NCBI RefSeq assembly: GCF_001858025.1
Contig: NZ_LZQD01000001.1
Location: 1,192,737-1,256,736 of the forward strand
Direction of reading: 5' to 3'
Origin: Trichormus sp. NMC-1
GTDB lineage: Bacteria > Cyanobacteriota > Cyanobacteriia > Cyanobacteriales > Nostocaceae
Length of the DNA stretch: 64,000 bases
In this document: one piece after another, positions 1-7,598 of the stretch
How positions within the stretch are numbered: the stretch's first letter is position 1
Layout: each line of letters starts with the position of its first letter
Program-made: the position numbers and the translations under genes
Notes under the pieces: generated by a model
What the model was told of the DNA's origin: nothing
Seen by the model: the letters and a program-made list of their open reading frames with translations, nothing else
Database searches by the model: none

Positions 1-314
1 AAAGTAACATCTACCGCTGAAAGGATATTTACTAACTAATATTTTTACTGTTTTTGCTCCATCTGTTTTTTCAGCCAGAGGCAATGGCTGAAAAACTAGT
101 TACTTTGTACTATATTTTGAACTCCAAAATCGGGGTTAATACTCTATTGTTTTCAAAATGAGAATTGCTGCCCTACAATCCTGATTCAGACAAGATGCCA
201 CAAGTGTATTAAAATAAAAGATTAGACCGAAAATTCAGTGTGGTAGTAAGTCTAGCGCAGCCATGAGTTCAGGTCTGCGTTAATCTTAAGCTCCCCTAGC
301 CTCTGTTGGCAAAA
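1..314. other. Intergenic region upstream of ilvN
   Basis: No gene is supported here. An inverted repeat at 66-96 has 10-bp arms (TTTTTCAGCC / GGCTGAAAAA). Its A/T ends lie inside the stem, so it is not a standard terminator in either direction. At 179-193 there is a copy of the dispersed motif TCCTGATTCAGACAA, which recurs at 49309 and 49970. The ilvN promoter should lie here, but no clear -10/-35 pair or Shine-Dalgarno is visible. Confidence 0.6.
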
Positions 315-833
315 ATGAAACATACTCTTTCTGTTCTTGTAGAAGATGAAGCGGGGGTTCTGTCCCGTATTTCCAGTTTATTTGCTCGTCGTGGCTTTAA
401 TATTGAAAGCCTTGCTGTTGGTCCGGCTGAACAGGGAGGTGTTTCTCGAATTACAATGGTTGTACCTGGTGACGATCGCGTGATTGAGCAACTCACCAAG
501 CAATTATACAAGTTAGTTAATGTCCTCAAAGTACAGGATATTACCGAAACTCCTTGTGTAGAACGGGAATTGATGCTTTTGAAAGTGAATGCTACTAGCA
601 GCAATCGTTCAGAAGTAATTGAAATATCTCAGATTTTCCGGGCTAGGGTTGTAGATGTGGCGGAAGATTCTCTGACGTTGGAAGTTGTGGGAGATCCTGG
701 TAAAATGGTGGCGATTGTGCAAGTGCTGCAAAAATTTGGTCTCAGGGAAATCGCCCGTACTGGTAAAATTTCGTTACCTCGTGAATCTGGTGTTAATACT
801 GAATTGCTTAAATCTTTGGAAGCAAAGGTTTAG
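315..833 (+). CDS. ilvN: Acetolactate synthase small (regulatory) subunit
   Basis: Regulatory subunit of acetohydroxyacid synthase, the first common enzyme of valine, leucine and isoleucine synthesis. It binds the IlvB catalytic subunit and confers valine feedback control. The 172-residue protein starts [20 protein letters not shown], the ACT-domain start typical of this family, followed by [11 protein letters not shown] and a C-terminal ACT-like half (residues ~80-160) ending in [13 protein letters not shown]. Length matches the family. A TTG three codons upstream (306) is in frame, but the ATG at 315 fits the conserved N-terminus. The gene stands alone, with no ilvB or ilvC next to it, which is common in cyanobacteria. 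It is followed by GC-rich repeats rather than a clear terminator. Confidence 0.96.
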   Translation: MKHTLSVLVEDEAGVLSRISSLFARRGFNIESLAVGPAEQGGVSRITMVVPGDDRVIEQLTKQLYKLVNVLKVQDITETPCVERELMLLKVNATSSNRSEVIEISQIFRARVVDVAEDSLTLEVVGDPGKMVAIVQVLQKFGLREIARTGKISLPRESGVNTELLKSLEAKV

Positions 834-847
834 TTTCAGATAGTATA

Positions 848-1045
848 AGAACCCCACCCCCAACCCCCTCCCCGCTGTTTCGTGGAGGGGGCTATTATGT
901 ATACTAAAAACGGCTAGAAACTTTACTTTTTATGGATGAAAAGACTCAGTTATAAGCCTCTCCCGTATTAAAAGTTTCTCCTCTTCCCTCCCTTGTAGGG
1001 GAGGGTTAGGGAGGGGTGCGGGGAGAGGTTTGGAGAGGGGTTCCA
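848..1045. repeat. GC-rich dispersed intergenic repeats (two kinds)
   Basis: At 848-894 a repeat starts AGAACCCCACCCCC and ends GAGGGGGCTA, with complementary arms able to form a hairpin. A second copy lies at 5380-5418. At about 960-1045 lies another G/C-rich repeat (CCTCCCTTGTAGGGGAGGG followed by GGGAGGGG), also with self-complementary arms. They occupy the 280-bp gap between ilvN and the convergent pentapeptide gene and may act as bidirectional termination structures, although no T-tract follows them. Confidence 0.6.
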
Positions 1046-1113
1046 TATTTGGTTAAACTATGAACCGTTCGCAGCATAACTCATAGGATTAGAAAATGCC
1101 ATAAATGAAAAAA

Positions 1114-3345
1114 TTACTTTAAATAAATCAGCAAATTTAATCCGGGAATTGTGCGGGAGAGAGTCCACAAAACTAGGGTGATGTAAAGTAAACCTAAACT
1201 CCATTGATACCAAGCAAGTGTAGCGATAATTCCGGGTAAATGTTCATCTCTTAAACGAATGTCGTTAAATCCTAATCGCACTAAATTATTCAGACTAAAG
1301 TCGTAGTAGTTTAGCCAATTCCATCGCTGATTCCATAATAAAGGCATATATCTTTCACGGAATGTAGGATTTCTTGGAATGACTGGTAAACGTCCAATTA
1401 ATAATCTTAATTGTCGTAAAGTTCCATCTTCTGTGAAGTAGGAAATATTCATTAAATCGTGATAACGTCCTTGTTGATAAAGTCGCCATAATAAGATAAC
1501 AGGAACGGGGACTATAATAATTAATAGACAACCTAAAGTCAGCCAAGGCTGTGCAGTATTGTGAAATATTCCTAATAAGCTTAAAGATGCTAAAGAGCTA
1601 AAGCTTGTCAATATAGAAATTGTTTCGTAAGATGTGGGAATGATGGGGATAGGACGCAGACGACGGTAACGGTCTATTAACCAAAATAATAACCCAAAGT
1701 AGGATATAGCTAATCCCCCCACGCCAAATACTAACCAAAGGTTCGTCCCATAACCACTCAATAACAGCAGTACACTCAACAATAACCAGTTCACAGCTTG
1801 AATTAACCATCCTCCGAGAGAGATAGGTTCACTTGCAACCAAGCGATCGCTTAATTTATCATAAGTTTCTAAATCAATATCTGCTAAAGTTAGCAATTCC
1901 CTACTATTAAGAATCTTTTTTATTAATCGCCGTTCTTTGATGGCTTCTGCTTGGGTAGGAGAAAAACCGAGATTAATTAAACTGAGAACGGAAGCATTAT
2001 TAATATTTGTGGCTACTAAACGTTGGCTTAATTCTATTAATTTTAGTCGTTGCTTTGTATATTCTAGTTGATTTGCATCAGGAATTTGCTGCTGCTGACG
2101 AAAATTTTGTCCCAAATTTCGTAAAACATTTTGATTACCTTGTAATGTTGGTACACAAAACTTTTTGCCAATTTCCCCAGGATTACCCAATATTTTCGCT
2201 TGATTAGAATTAAAAGTCAAGCCAGGTACATTTAAAAATGCGGTTGCTGCAAATCTAGTATCACTAAAATCTGCTTGATTAAGAATACTTGCACCTTGCA
2301 AATCTACCGATTCATTAAATTCTGTTTCTCGAAAAATTACAGCTTGTTTAAAATTTGCTTCTTGCAATAAAAAAACTTGCGAAAAATTGGATTTTGTAAA
2401 TTGGACTTGATTTGCAAAAGTTACATCAGAAAAATCCGCTATTCCTTGCCAAGAACTACTATTAAATTTAGCTAATTGCTGAAAATTGGCTTCATTGAAA
2501 TTAGCATTTTTAGCAAAAATACTACCTTGGAAATTAGTAACTTCTTTAAAATTAACTTTTTTAAAACTAGCTTTATCAAAAAAAATGCTGCCTTGAAAAT
2601 TACTAACTTGATGAAAAATAGCAGAATTGAAGCTAACCGGACGGCTAAATCTGGTTTCATTCCAGTTAGTCTCTTTGAGAAAATTTGCACCTTGAGTATC
2701 TATAGACTGAAGAAAAAAAGTATTATAAAATTGCACTTCTCCATTAAATCGAGTTGCCACAAAAGTCAAAGCCCCACGAAAGACAGTAATCTCACTGGAA
2801 GTATTTGACTGACGATCTAAAAGTGACTTGCAATCTTTAGAGTCAGGAAAAGCGATTGCTAAAGATTGCAAACATACCAAACGCAAGCGTTCTAATTGTT
2901 CTTGTTCAGTAGGAGTAAAAATTGGCGCTATAGCTTGAACATAAAGAGGAGTCCTTAAACCCAAATCTGTACCAATAAAATCACCCTGAACTAAAGAATA
3001 ACTCAAATCTAAACCCAAAGGTTTTGCACCAGTTTTTTGTAATTCTTTTCGTAAAATTTGGTAAAATCCGGCGCGAAAAGTAGTATTTTCTGGACGCAAA
3101 TCAATCACCATTTGCCGCAAATCAACTGTTAAATTACCTTCCCGTAAAATAGGACTTTTAACTCTTTCTTGTAACAATTCCAGAGTTAAAGGTATACGTT
3201 CTGGTTGTGCTGCGAAAGCTGGGAGAGGGAGAAAGAGTAAAACGCAGAGTAACACAAAGGAAAGCGCAGAGTAACACAGAGAAACTTTGCGAAACTCTGC
3301 GTTTAACCTCTGCGTACCTCTGCGTTTAAAAAACAAATTATGCAA
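1114..3345 (-). CDS. Secreted/membrane pentapeptide-repeat protein
   Basis: A 743-residue protein of unknown function. Residues ~22-46 form a signal peptide (SALSFVLLCVLLFLPLPAFA, then AQPE). Residues ~185-385 are degenerate pentapeptide repeats of the F-x-x-A-x-F type, such as ANFNEANFQQLAKF and ADFSDVTFANQVQF, expected to form a right-handed quadrilateral beta helix. Around residues 455-500 a helix-hairpin-helix-like stretch contains SLINLGFSPTQAEAI. The C-terminal third holds several membrane helices. The start is a TTG only 4 bp after the stop of the oxidoreductase gene, so the two are probably co-transcribed; a second TTG three codons later is an alternative. The signal-peptide codons consist of a dispersed CGCAGAG/CTCTGCG repeat (see findings). 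Confidence 0.75.
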   Translation of the reverse strand: MHNLFFKRRGTQRLNAEFRKVSLCYSALSFVLLCVLLFLPLPAFAAQPERIPLTLELLQERVKSPILREGNLTVDLRQMVIDLRPENTTFRAGFYQILRKELQKTGAKPLGLDLSYSLVQGDFIGTDLGLRTPLYVQAIAPIFTPTEQEQLERLRLVCLQSLAIAFPDSKDCKSLLDRQSNTSSEITVFRGALTFVATRFNGEVQFYNTFFLQSIDTQGANFLKETNWNETRFSRPVSFNSAIFHQVSNFQGSIFFDKASFKKVNFKEVTNFQGSIFAKNANFNEANFQQLAKFNSSSWQGIADFSDVTFANQVQFTKSNFSQVFLLQEANFKQAVIFRETEFNESVDLQGASILNQADFSDTRFAATAFLNVPGLTFNSNQAKILGNPGEIGKKFCVPTLQGNQNVLRNLGQNFRQQQQIPDANQLEYTKQRLKLIELSQRLVATNINNASVLSLINLGFSPTQAEAIKERRLIKKILNSRELLTLADIDLETYDKLSDRLVASEPISLGGWLIQAVNWLLLSVLLLLSGYGTNLWLVFGVGGLAISYFGLLFWLIDRYRRLRPIPIIPTSYETISILTSFSSLASLSLLGIFHNTAQPWLTLGCLLIIIVPVPVILLWRLYQQGRYHDLMNISYFTEDGTLRQLRLLIGRLPVIPRNPTFRERYMPLLWNQRWNWLNYYDFSLNNLVRLGFNDIRLRDEHLPGIIATLAWYQWSLGLLYITLVLWTLSRTIPGLNLLIYLK

Positions 3346-3349
3346 TTTT

Positions 3350-4351
3350 TTAGTTATCGTGAATTAGTAAAACAATTTTACCTGTAATAGAGCCTTTTTC
3401 TAGTAACTGGTGAGCATTTGCAGCCGCTTTGAGAGGAAATGTATTGCTAACTTGGATTTTTAACTTATTTTCATCTATCCAATTAGCGCATTGTTGGAGA
3501 ATTTCGCCATGATGTTGAAGTGCTTCGATATTTCCTAACAGCATTGGTGTTAACATTAATTCTAAGCCAATGCGAAGATTTCTGTTTCTCGCAACTTTCC
3601 AAACTGTATTAGCGTTGGGTTCGAGAATGGTGACGATATCGCCATAAGTCCGCACTGCGGGGAAGGTTTTATCAAAAATTTCACCACCAATAGTATCAAA
3701 AGCTAAGTCTACACCTTCGCCGTTTGTCCAATCTAAAGTAGCTTGAAGAAAATCAGTTTCTTTGTAAAAAATTACTTTGTCAGCACCAAGTTGAGTTACG
3801 AAATTTGCTTTTTCTTGAGAACTAACAGTAGTCGCGACATCTGCACCTTTTAGTTTAGCTAATTGAATGGCAACATGACCAACACCACCAGCACCGGCGT
3901 GAATTAAAACTTTGTCTCCTGGTTCGAGTTTTCCCCTTTCGTATAATGCTTCCCAAGCTGTGATTAAGACTAAGGGTGCTGCTGCTGCTTCCGCAAAAGA
4001 AATTGATTTTGGTTTAGAGGCAACAAATCTTTCATCAACAGTGGTATATTCTGCGTAATTGCCCTGGTGTGCGCCTAAACCGCCATAGCAAAAATATACT
4101 TCATCTCCAGGTTGAAATTTTTGGACACTAGCACCGATAGCTTCGACGATACCTGCACCATCACATCCTAATATAGCTGGCATTTGTTCGGGATAAAAAG
4201 TGCCTCGTTTCCGCAATTTGGTATCTAAGGGATTAATACCAGCTGCTACTAAGCGGACTAAAAGTTCTGTATTTCCTGGTGTGGGTTTGGGGACTTCTTG
4301 TAGTTGGAGAACTTCGGGGTTCCCCGCTGCTGTCATTAAGACTGCTTGCAT
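3350..4351 (-). CDS. Zinc-independent quinone oxidoreductase (MDR family)
   Basis: Medium-chain dehydrogenase/reductase of the NADPH:quinone reductase type, expected to reduce quinones or enones in the cytosol. It has 333 residues: an N-terminal GroES-like domain (GNTELLVRLVAAGINPLDTK, ILGCDGAGIVEAIG) and a Rossmann domain with the nucleotide motif AGAGGVG (about residues 153-159). The zinc-binding cysteines of alcohol dehydrogenases are absent, supporting the quinone-reductase subgroup. The ATG is preceded by AGGAGAAAA at good spacing. The downstream pentapeptide gene starts 4 bp after this stop. The true substrate cannot be told from sequence. Confidence 0.88.
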   Translation of the reverse strand: MQAVLMTAAGNPEVLQLQEVPKPTPGNTELLVRLVAAGINPLDTKLRKRGTFYPEQMPAILGCDGAGIVEAIGASVQKFQPGDEVYFCYGGLGAHQGNYAEYTTVDERFVASKPKSISFAEAAAAPLVLITAWEALYERGKLEPGDKVLIHAGAGGVGHVAIQLAKLKGADVATTVSSQEKANFVTQLGADKVIFYKETDFLQATLDWTNGEGVDLAFDTIGGEIFDKTFPAVRTYGDIVTILEPNANTVWKVARNRNLRIGLELMLTPMLLGNIEALQHHGEILQQCANWIDENKLKIQVSNTFPLKAAANAHQLLEKGSITGKIVLLIHDN

Positions 4352-4453
4352 GATTATTTTCTCCTAGATACACGGTTATTTGCAACTTTAGCGTAATTTA
4401 GGTTTTGTTTCGCACAGCCATGCGTATTTACATCAGGTAAAATAAAATACTGC

Positions 4454-4545
4454 AAAAAGAAAAAAACCGCGAGGCCATATGGCTTCACGGCTTTCAGTGT
4501 GGTGTGAGGAGTTTAACTACATATGATCATAGACTACATATCCTG
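4454..4545 (-). ncRNA. yfr1: Yfr1-like small RNA, copy A
   Basis: Read on the minus strand, this carries the exact ultraconserved Yfr1 motif ACTCCTCACAC (4502-4512). It is followed by a strong hairpin, CCGTGAAGCC-ATAT-GGCCTCGCGG (4467-4490, one mismatch), and a T-rich tract (4454-4466), i.e. an intrinsic terminator. A weak 5' stem (AGTCTA with TAAACT) precedes the motif. Yfr1 is a short (roughly 50-70 nt) trans-acting RNA found across cyanobacteria, with an unpaired CU-rich core between two stem-loops; in Prochlorococcus it pairs with porin mRNAs. The 5' end given here is approximate. No promoter was defined. Confidence 0.82.
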
Positions 4546-4683
4546 TGAAAGTGCGCTCGTATCAGTTTTGGTAACAGGATTTTTTTCAGGATGAATTTAC
4601 TTTATCTAAGTAGATGTTAAATTTTAGCCTTAACTGTATTGGGTTTTCAGTCACATCTTGCGTAATATCAATTCACTTAATTA

Positions 4684-4770
4684 AAAAGTAAAAACCGTGG
4701 AAATATGAACCAATCCACGGCTTATAAATGTGGTGTGAGGAGACTTAACTTTTATAATCATAAGTCATAT
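4684..4770 (-). ncRNA. yfr1: Yfr1-like small RNA, copy B
   Basis: A second copy about 230 bp upstream (on the minus strand) of copy A. Its core is TCTCCTCACACCACA (motif at 4733-4743), differing from the ultraconserved ACTCCTCACAC only at the first base. A perfect 6-bp 5' stem (GACTTA/TAAGTC, 4742-4766) lies just before the core. A terminator hairpin CCGTGGA/TCCACGG (4695-4720) is followed by TTTTTACTTTTT. The region between the TAAGT/TTAAC arms and the core aligns with copy A, so the two arose by duplication. Both are read in the same direction. The 5' end is approximate. Confidence 0.75.
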
Positions 4771-5079
4771 TCTCATTGGTAACTCAATCACCACAAATTT
4801 CGTTACATAATGGTTGTTTGATGACAAAAAAATATTTTTTCTTTTTTGAACGGGCAATAATTTTTTACCAGCGAAAGTTGCGGCTTCTACCAATGGCTTA
4901 AAACCATAATTCATCTCAGGTGCGCCGCCAGTCAAATCGACAATTTTGAATTCGGGAAATTTGTAAATTAATGCCATTAATTGTTGACAAATTTCTAGAT
5001 AAAGTTCTTATTTTCTTATGGGAATAGCTTCCACATGGCAATGATTACAAGGAAGATTACAACGCTTACCAAGATTAAT
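4765..5079 (-). pseudogene. arsS: arsS remnant (arsenosugar radical SAM enzyme), decayed
   Basis: One minus-strand frame reads INLGKRCNLPCNHCHVEA, then a TAA stop (5008-5010), then CQQLMALIYKFPEFKIVDL and TGGAPEMNYGFKPLVEAA. This matches the N-terminal part of ArsS-type radical SAM proteins, including the CxxxCxxC cluster motif (CNLPCNHC). The frame is also broken upstream (TAA directly before INLGK), and homology stops at FAGKK (about 4863); the following 30 codons look unrelated. About 220 bp of a roughly 1-kb gene remain, so it cannot make an enzyme. ArsS acts after ArsM in arsenosugar synthesis; an arsM fragment lies immediately upstream (5172-5300), as expected for the ancestral operon. 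Confidence 0.8.
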
Positions 5080-5171
5080 TTATAAAACGTTTATCCTCTT
5101 TTTTATTAAAAGCGAACTTAGTTTATTTTGAAAAGGTGTAATTGCTGTTTGCACCATAATTTATACCTGAA

Positions 5172-5300
5172 TTATTGCATTGCTACAGGAATTTTCAGTC
5201 CTGGTAATTGCATGAATGTGCTTTGAACACAACACAGTCCTACTTCTGGTATTTGGGCAACTTCGCTGTAAAATTGGGCGGCGGTTTCTAAATAAGTCAT
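5172..5300 (-). pseudogene. arsM: arsM 5' fragment (arsenite methyltransferase)
   Basis: An ATG at 5298-5300 (minus strand) opens MTYLETAAQFYSEVAQIPEV followed by GLCCVQSTFMQLPGLKIPVA and MQ-stop, 42 codons in all. This resembles the N-terminus of cyanobacterial ArsM arsenite S-adenosylmethionine methyltransferases, including the conserved GLCCVQS. The rest of the gene (normally about 300 residues or more) is missing, replaced by about 90 bp before the arsS remnant. The fragment probably reflects a deletion that fused two ars gene ends. No arsenic-resistance gene is seen nearby. Confidence 0.75.
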
Positions 5301-5379
5301 TGCTGTTTTTGAGAGTAAACTTTATATATATTAATTGATGTATTAATATATACAGCACTTCCCGATGTTATGAGGTACA

Positions 5380-5418
5380 AGAACCCCACCCCCCTAAGAT
5401 CAAGCGATGAGGGGGCTA
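5380..5418. repeat. GC-rich hairpin repeat, second copy
   Basis: AGAACCCCACCCCCC ... GAGGGGGCTA, the same element as at 848-894 with a different centre. It lies between the arsM remnant and the response-regulator gene. Confidence 0.6.
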
Positions 5419-5489
5419 AGATATACCTCATAAGAGCGGAAACCGCTGTAACTGCATACTGGATGAGTTTTTACTGAAAATCGATTAAT

Positions 5490-6185
5490 TCAATTGTCCA
5501 AGATATAACCGACATCACGCACGGTTTGCACGATACGTCTTTCGTTATTGGCTTCGAGTTTCAGACATAAGTAGCGAATGTAAACTTCAATAATATTGGC
5601 ATCGCCGATAAAGCCATAAGCCCAAACTTCTTCTAAAATGCGATCGCACGTAATTATCTGTCGCGGATGGATGAGTAAATATTCCAGTAAATCAAATTCC
5701 TGAGTAGTTAACTCAACTAAACGCTGGCCTCGGTAGACTTCCCCTGTGCGCCGATTTAAAATTAAGTCATCAAATTCTAAGATGTCGGCGGTTCCCTCTT
5801 GCTGATTGCATCGCAGCTGCGTGCGAACTCTAGCTAATAATTCCTCTATACTGAATGGTTTTATTACGTAATCATTAGCACCCGCATCTAAACCAGGAAT
5901 GCGATTCTTACGGAGCGCTACGCTATCGCCCACTTCCTCTTGAGGAGTTAACAAAATTATCGGCACTTTATCGTCCGTAATTCGCAAGCGACGACAAATT
6001 TCTAACCCCGATGCACCAGGTAGCATCCAATCTAAAATAACTAAATCTGGATGGAACTTCTGTGCTGCCATCAGTGCCGTAAATCCATCGTAAGCGATGC
6101 TGACTTGATAGCCTTCGTAATTCAGTTCTAATTCTATAAACCTAGCCAATTTGACTTCATCTTCAACCAGTAAGATGTGCGTCAT
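5490..6185 (-). CDS. OmpR/PhoB-family response regulator with insert in the receiver
   Basis: A 231-residue DNA-binding response regulator. The receiver domain (about 1-125) shows the acidic pocket DE (9-10), phospho-acceptor Asp in LVILDWMLPG, and the conserved Lys in YVIKPF. A winged-helix DNA-binding domain follows (LTTQEFDLLEYLLIHPRQII, VWAYGFIGDANIIEVYIRYL), ending in the usual VRDVGYIL. Between LLTPQEEVGD and RIPGLDAGANDY there are seven extra residues (SVALRKN), encoded by a 21-nt dispersed repeat inserted at a GATCGC site (see findings). No histidine kinase is adjacent, so its partner is unknown. It may be functionally altered by the insert. Confidence 0.93.
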   Translation of the reverse strand: MTHILLVEDEVKLARFIELELNYEGYQVSIAYDGFTALMAAQKFHPDLVILDWMLPGASGLEICRRLRITDDKVPIILLTPQEEVGDSVALRKNRIPGLDAGANDYVIKPFSIEELLARVRTQLRCNQQEGTADILEFDDLILNRRTGEVYRGQRLVELTTQEFDLLEYLLIHPRQIITCDRILEEVWAYGFIGDANIIEVYIRYLCLKLEANNERRIVQTVRDVGYILDN

Positions 6186-6222
6186 GATAGATAATATTAA
6201 TGATTTTAGCAGGGGATAATAT

Positions 6223-6432
6223 TAGGAACACCAAATAAGAACTATTAATAGATGTGTTAGCTAGACACTTAATAGACCTACGTTAGCTTAGTATAAAGCT
6301 GAATAGGTAACAAGAGTAAGTTTGTAATTAGCCATAATCAACCTAAGTATGCCCGTGTAAATATTTACGCACTACAGTCCTAACCTAACCTACCCTACGA
6401 TTTTTGGGTAATTTATTTTTTGGTGTTCCCTA
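6223..6432. mobile_element. Candidate MITE with GGAACACCAAA termini
   Basis: Imperfect terminal inverted repeats, TAGGAACACCAAATAA on the left and TTATTTTTTGGTGTTCCCTA on the right, flank about 210 bp with no coding potential. The inner right side (CCTACGATTTTTGGGTAA) also looks element-like. Size and structure fit a non-autonomous element. It fills the gap between the acyltransferase gene and the response regulator, upstream of the latter's start, and could carry or disrupt its promoter. No transposase is present. Confidence 0.5.
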
Positions 6433-6491
6433 GGGCTGACGCACAGACACAGAGAGTTTTTTGATCAGCAATTAGCCAGATTTGATATTAT

Positions 6492-7310
6492 TCATTTAGT
6501 CTCAGATTGTAGCTGAACACCTAAAGGTGCAAGATTTGAGTAAAAGTATCTAGCAAAATCGGCGATATTACATATAATCAAAAAATCAATAGTTTTAAAA
6601 TCTCTATCAACAGCAGGAAGGCTGCATATTTTGGAGCCAATACTCAAATATGCTTGCAAAATCTTCGGAATTTCTACATTATATGAATCTTCAACCTGTT
6701 CAGGCATTTTTATAGAAAATTCTAAATTAGGATGAACCAAAATATTTGGATGCATCCAGTCATGATTCTGAAAATAATTATAAGCACAAGCAGCTTGTTT
6801 ATGGCATTGTGTTAACAACGATGCACAGCCAAAAAAATACTGATTTTTACTCCAGAGAAGATAGTTAGCTAGTCCTTCCCAAAGCAATAAAAGTGTATGA
6901 CTATTTCGATATTCTTTAGCTATACAAGCACGTCCAATTTCTACAGAAGCCTGAAGCACAAAATTAGGAATTCCATGAAGATTAAATATGTCAGCAGCAT
7001 CAAAACCTAAGCCCTTACCAGCCATTGTATAGGTTTGCATTCGATAAGTGCCAATAGTTTTACCAGTTTTCTTAGCAATAAGAATCAAATGATGGCAAAC
7101 CTCATCGAATTTATCTCGATCCATTTGGGCAGTATTAGAACTAGATAATCCCAATCCTAGTTCTAGATTAAAAACCTCAAAACGCAACCGAAAAATAGAT
7201 GCTAATTCTTCTTCAGTCACCGCAAGTCGTAGGATATATTTTTCATTTTGCAAAACTGGAAAATCAGGAATATGTAGCGGATAATTGATGTTCTGGTAAT
7301 ACATTTCCAT
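6492..7310 (-). CDS. GNAT-type N-acyltransferase (OlsB/autoinducer-synthase-like fold)
   Basis: A 272-residue protein of the N-acyltransferase superfamily to which ornithine-acyl-ACP acyltransferase (OlsB) and hemolysin-type proteins belong. Seen in sequence: RLRFEVFNLELGLG near residue 42, a conserved acidic pair in MDRDKFDEVCHHLI, then TIGTYRMQTY (beta strand before the acyl-CoA/ACP site) and SVEIGRACIAKEYRN. There is no membrane segment. The chemistry is probably acyl transfer from acyl-ACP to an amine, but the acceptor cannot be deduced. The ATG follows AGGAAAACAG. The gene stands alone, followed by the candidate MITE. Confidence 0.8.
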   Translation of the reverse strand: MEMYYQNINYPLHIPDFPVLQNEKYILRLAVTEEELASIFRLRFEVFNLELGLGLSSSNTAQMDRDKFDEVCHHLILIAKKTGKTIGTYRMQTYTMAGKGLGFDAADIFNLHGIPNFVLQASVEIGRACIAKEYRNSHTLLLLWEGLANYLLWSKNQYFFGCASLLTQCHKQAACAYNYFQNHDWMHPNILVHPNLEFSIKMPEQVEDSYNVEIPKILQAYLSIGSKICSLPAVDRDFKTIDFLIICNIADFARYFYSNLAPLGVQLQSETK

Positions 7311-7396
7311 CTGTTTTCCTACTTATATCTGTGAAATATCCTAATAAAATTGAGCTATTAAGTAGGTTAACAGAAAAATTTAAAGGTATGTGAAGA

Positions 7397-7452
7397 AAAG
7401 TAAAATCGCCCAAAGCTCTCTTCCTGTTCCCTGTTCCCTGTTCCCTGTTCCC
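7397..7452. repeat. Short heptamer array with conserved left flank
   Basis: About four to five TTCCCTG units follow the flank AAAAGTAAAATCGCCCAAAG. The long array at 57343 has nearly the same flank (AAAAAGTAAAATCTCCCAAA), so both are copies of one dispersed element differing in unit number. Confidence 0.8.
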
Positions 7453-7500
7453 TTGCCCCAACGACAATTTTTAACGCCCACCTACTTACACAATAAATAT

Positions 7501-7535
7501 TCTTTTCAAAAAGCCCTCGAATATATTCGAGGGCT
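7501..7535 (-). terminator. Intrinsic terminator of the ndh-nadK operon
   Basis: A perfect 24-bp palindrome, AGCCCTCGAATATATTCGAGGGCT (7512-7535), is followed on the minus strand by TTTTGAAAAGA. It lies 64 bp after the nadK stop codon and probably ends the ndhA-nadK transcript. The A-rich other side means it could also stop plus-strand transcription. Confidence 0.8.
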
Positions 7536-7598
7536 AAAATAAATTTGCGGTTTCTAACAAACTGCTGTAAGTAAAATTTTTGGGAAAATACATCGCAA

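Noticed and set aside
66-96. Intrinsic terminator
   Set aside because: The T and A runs lie inside the stem rather than after it, so the structure does not fit an intrinsic terminator.
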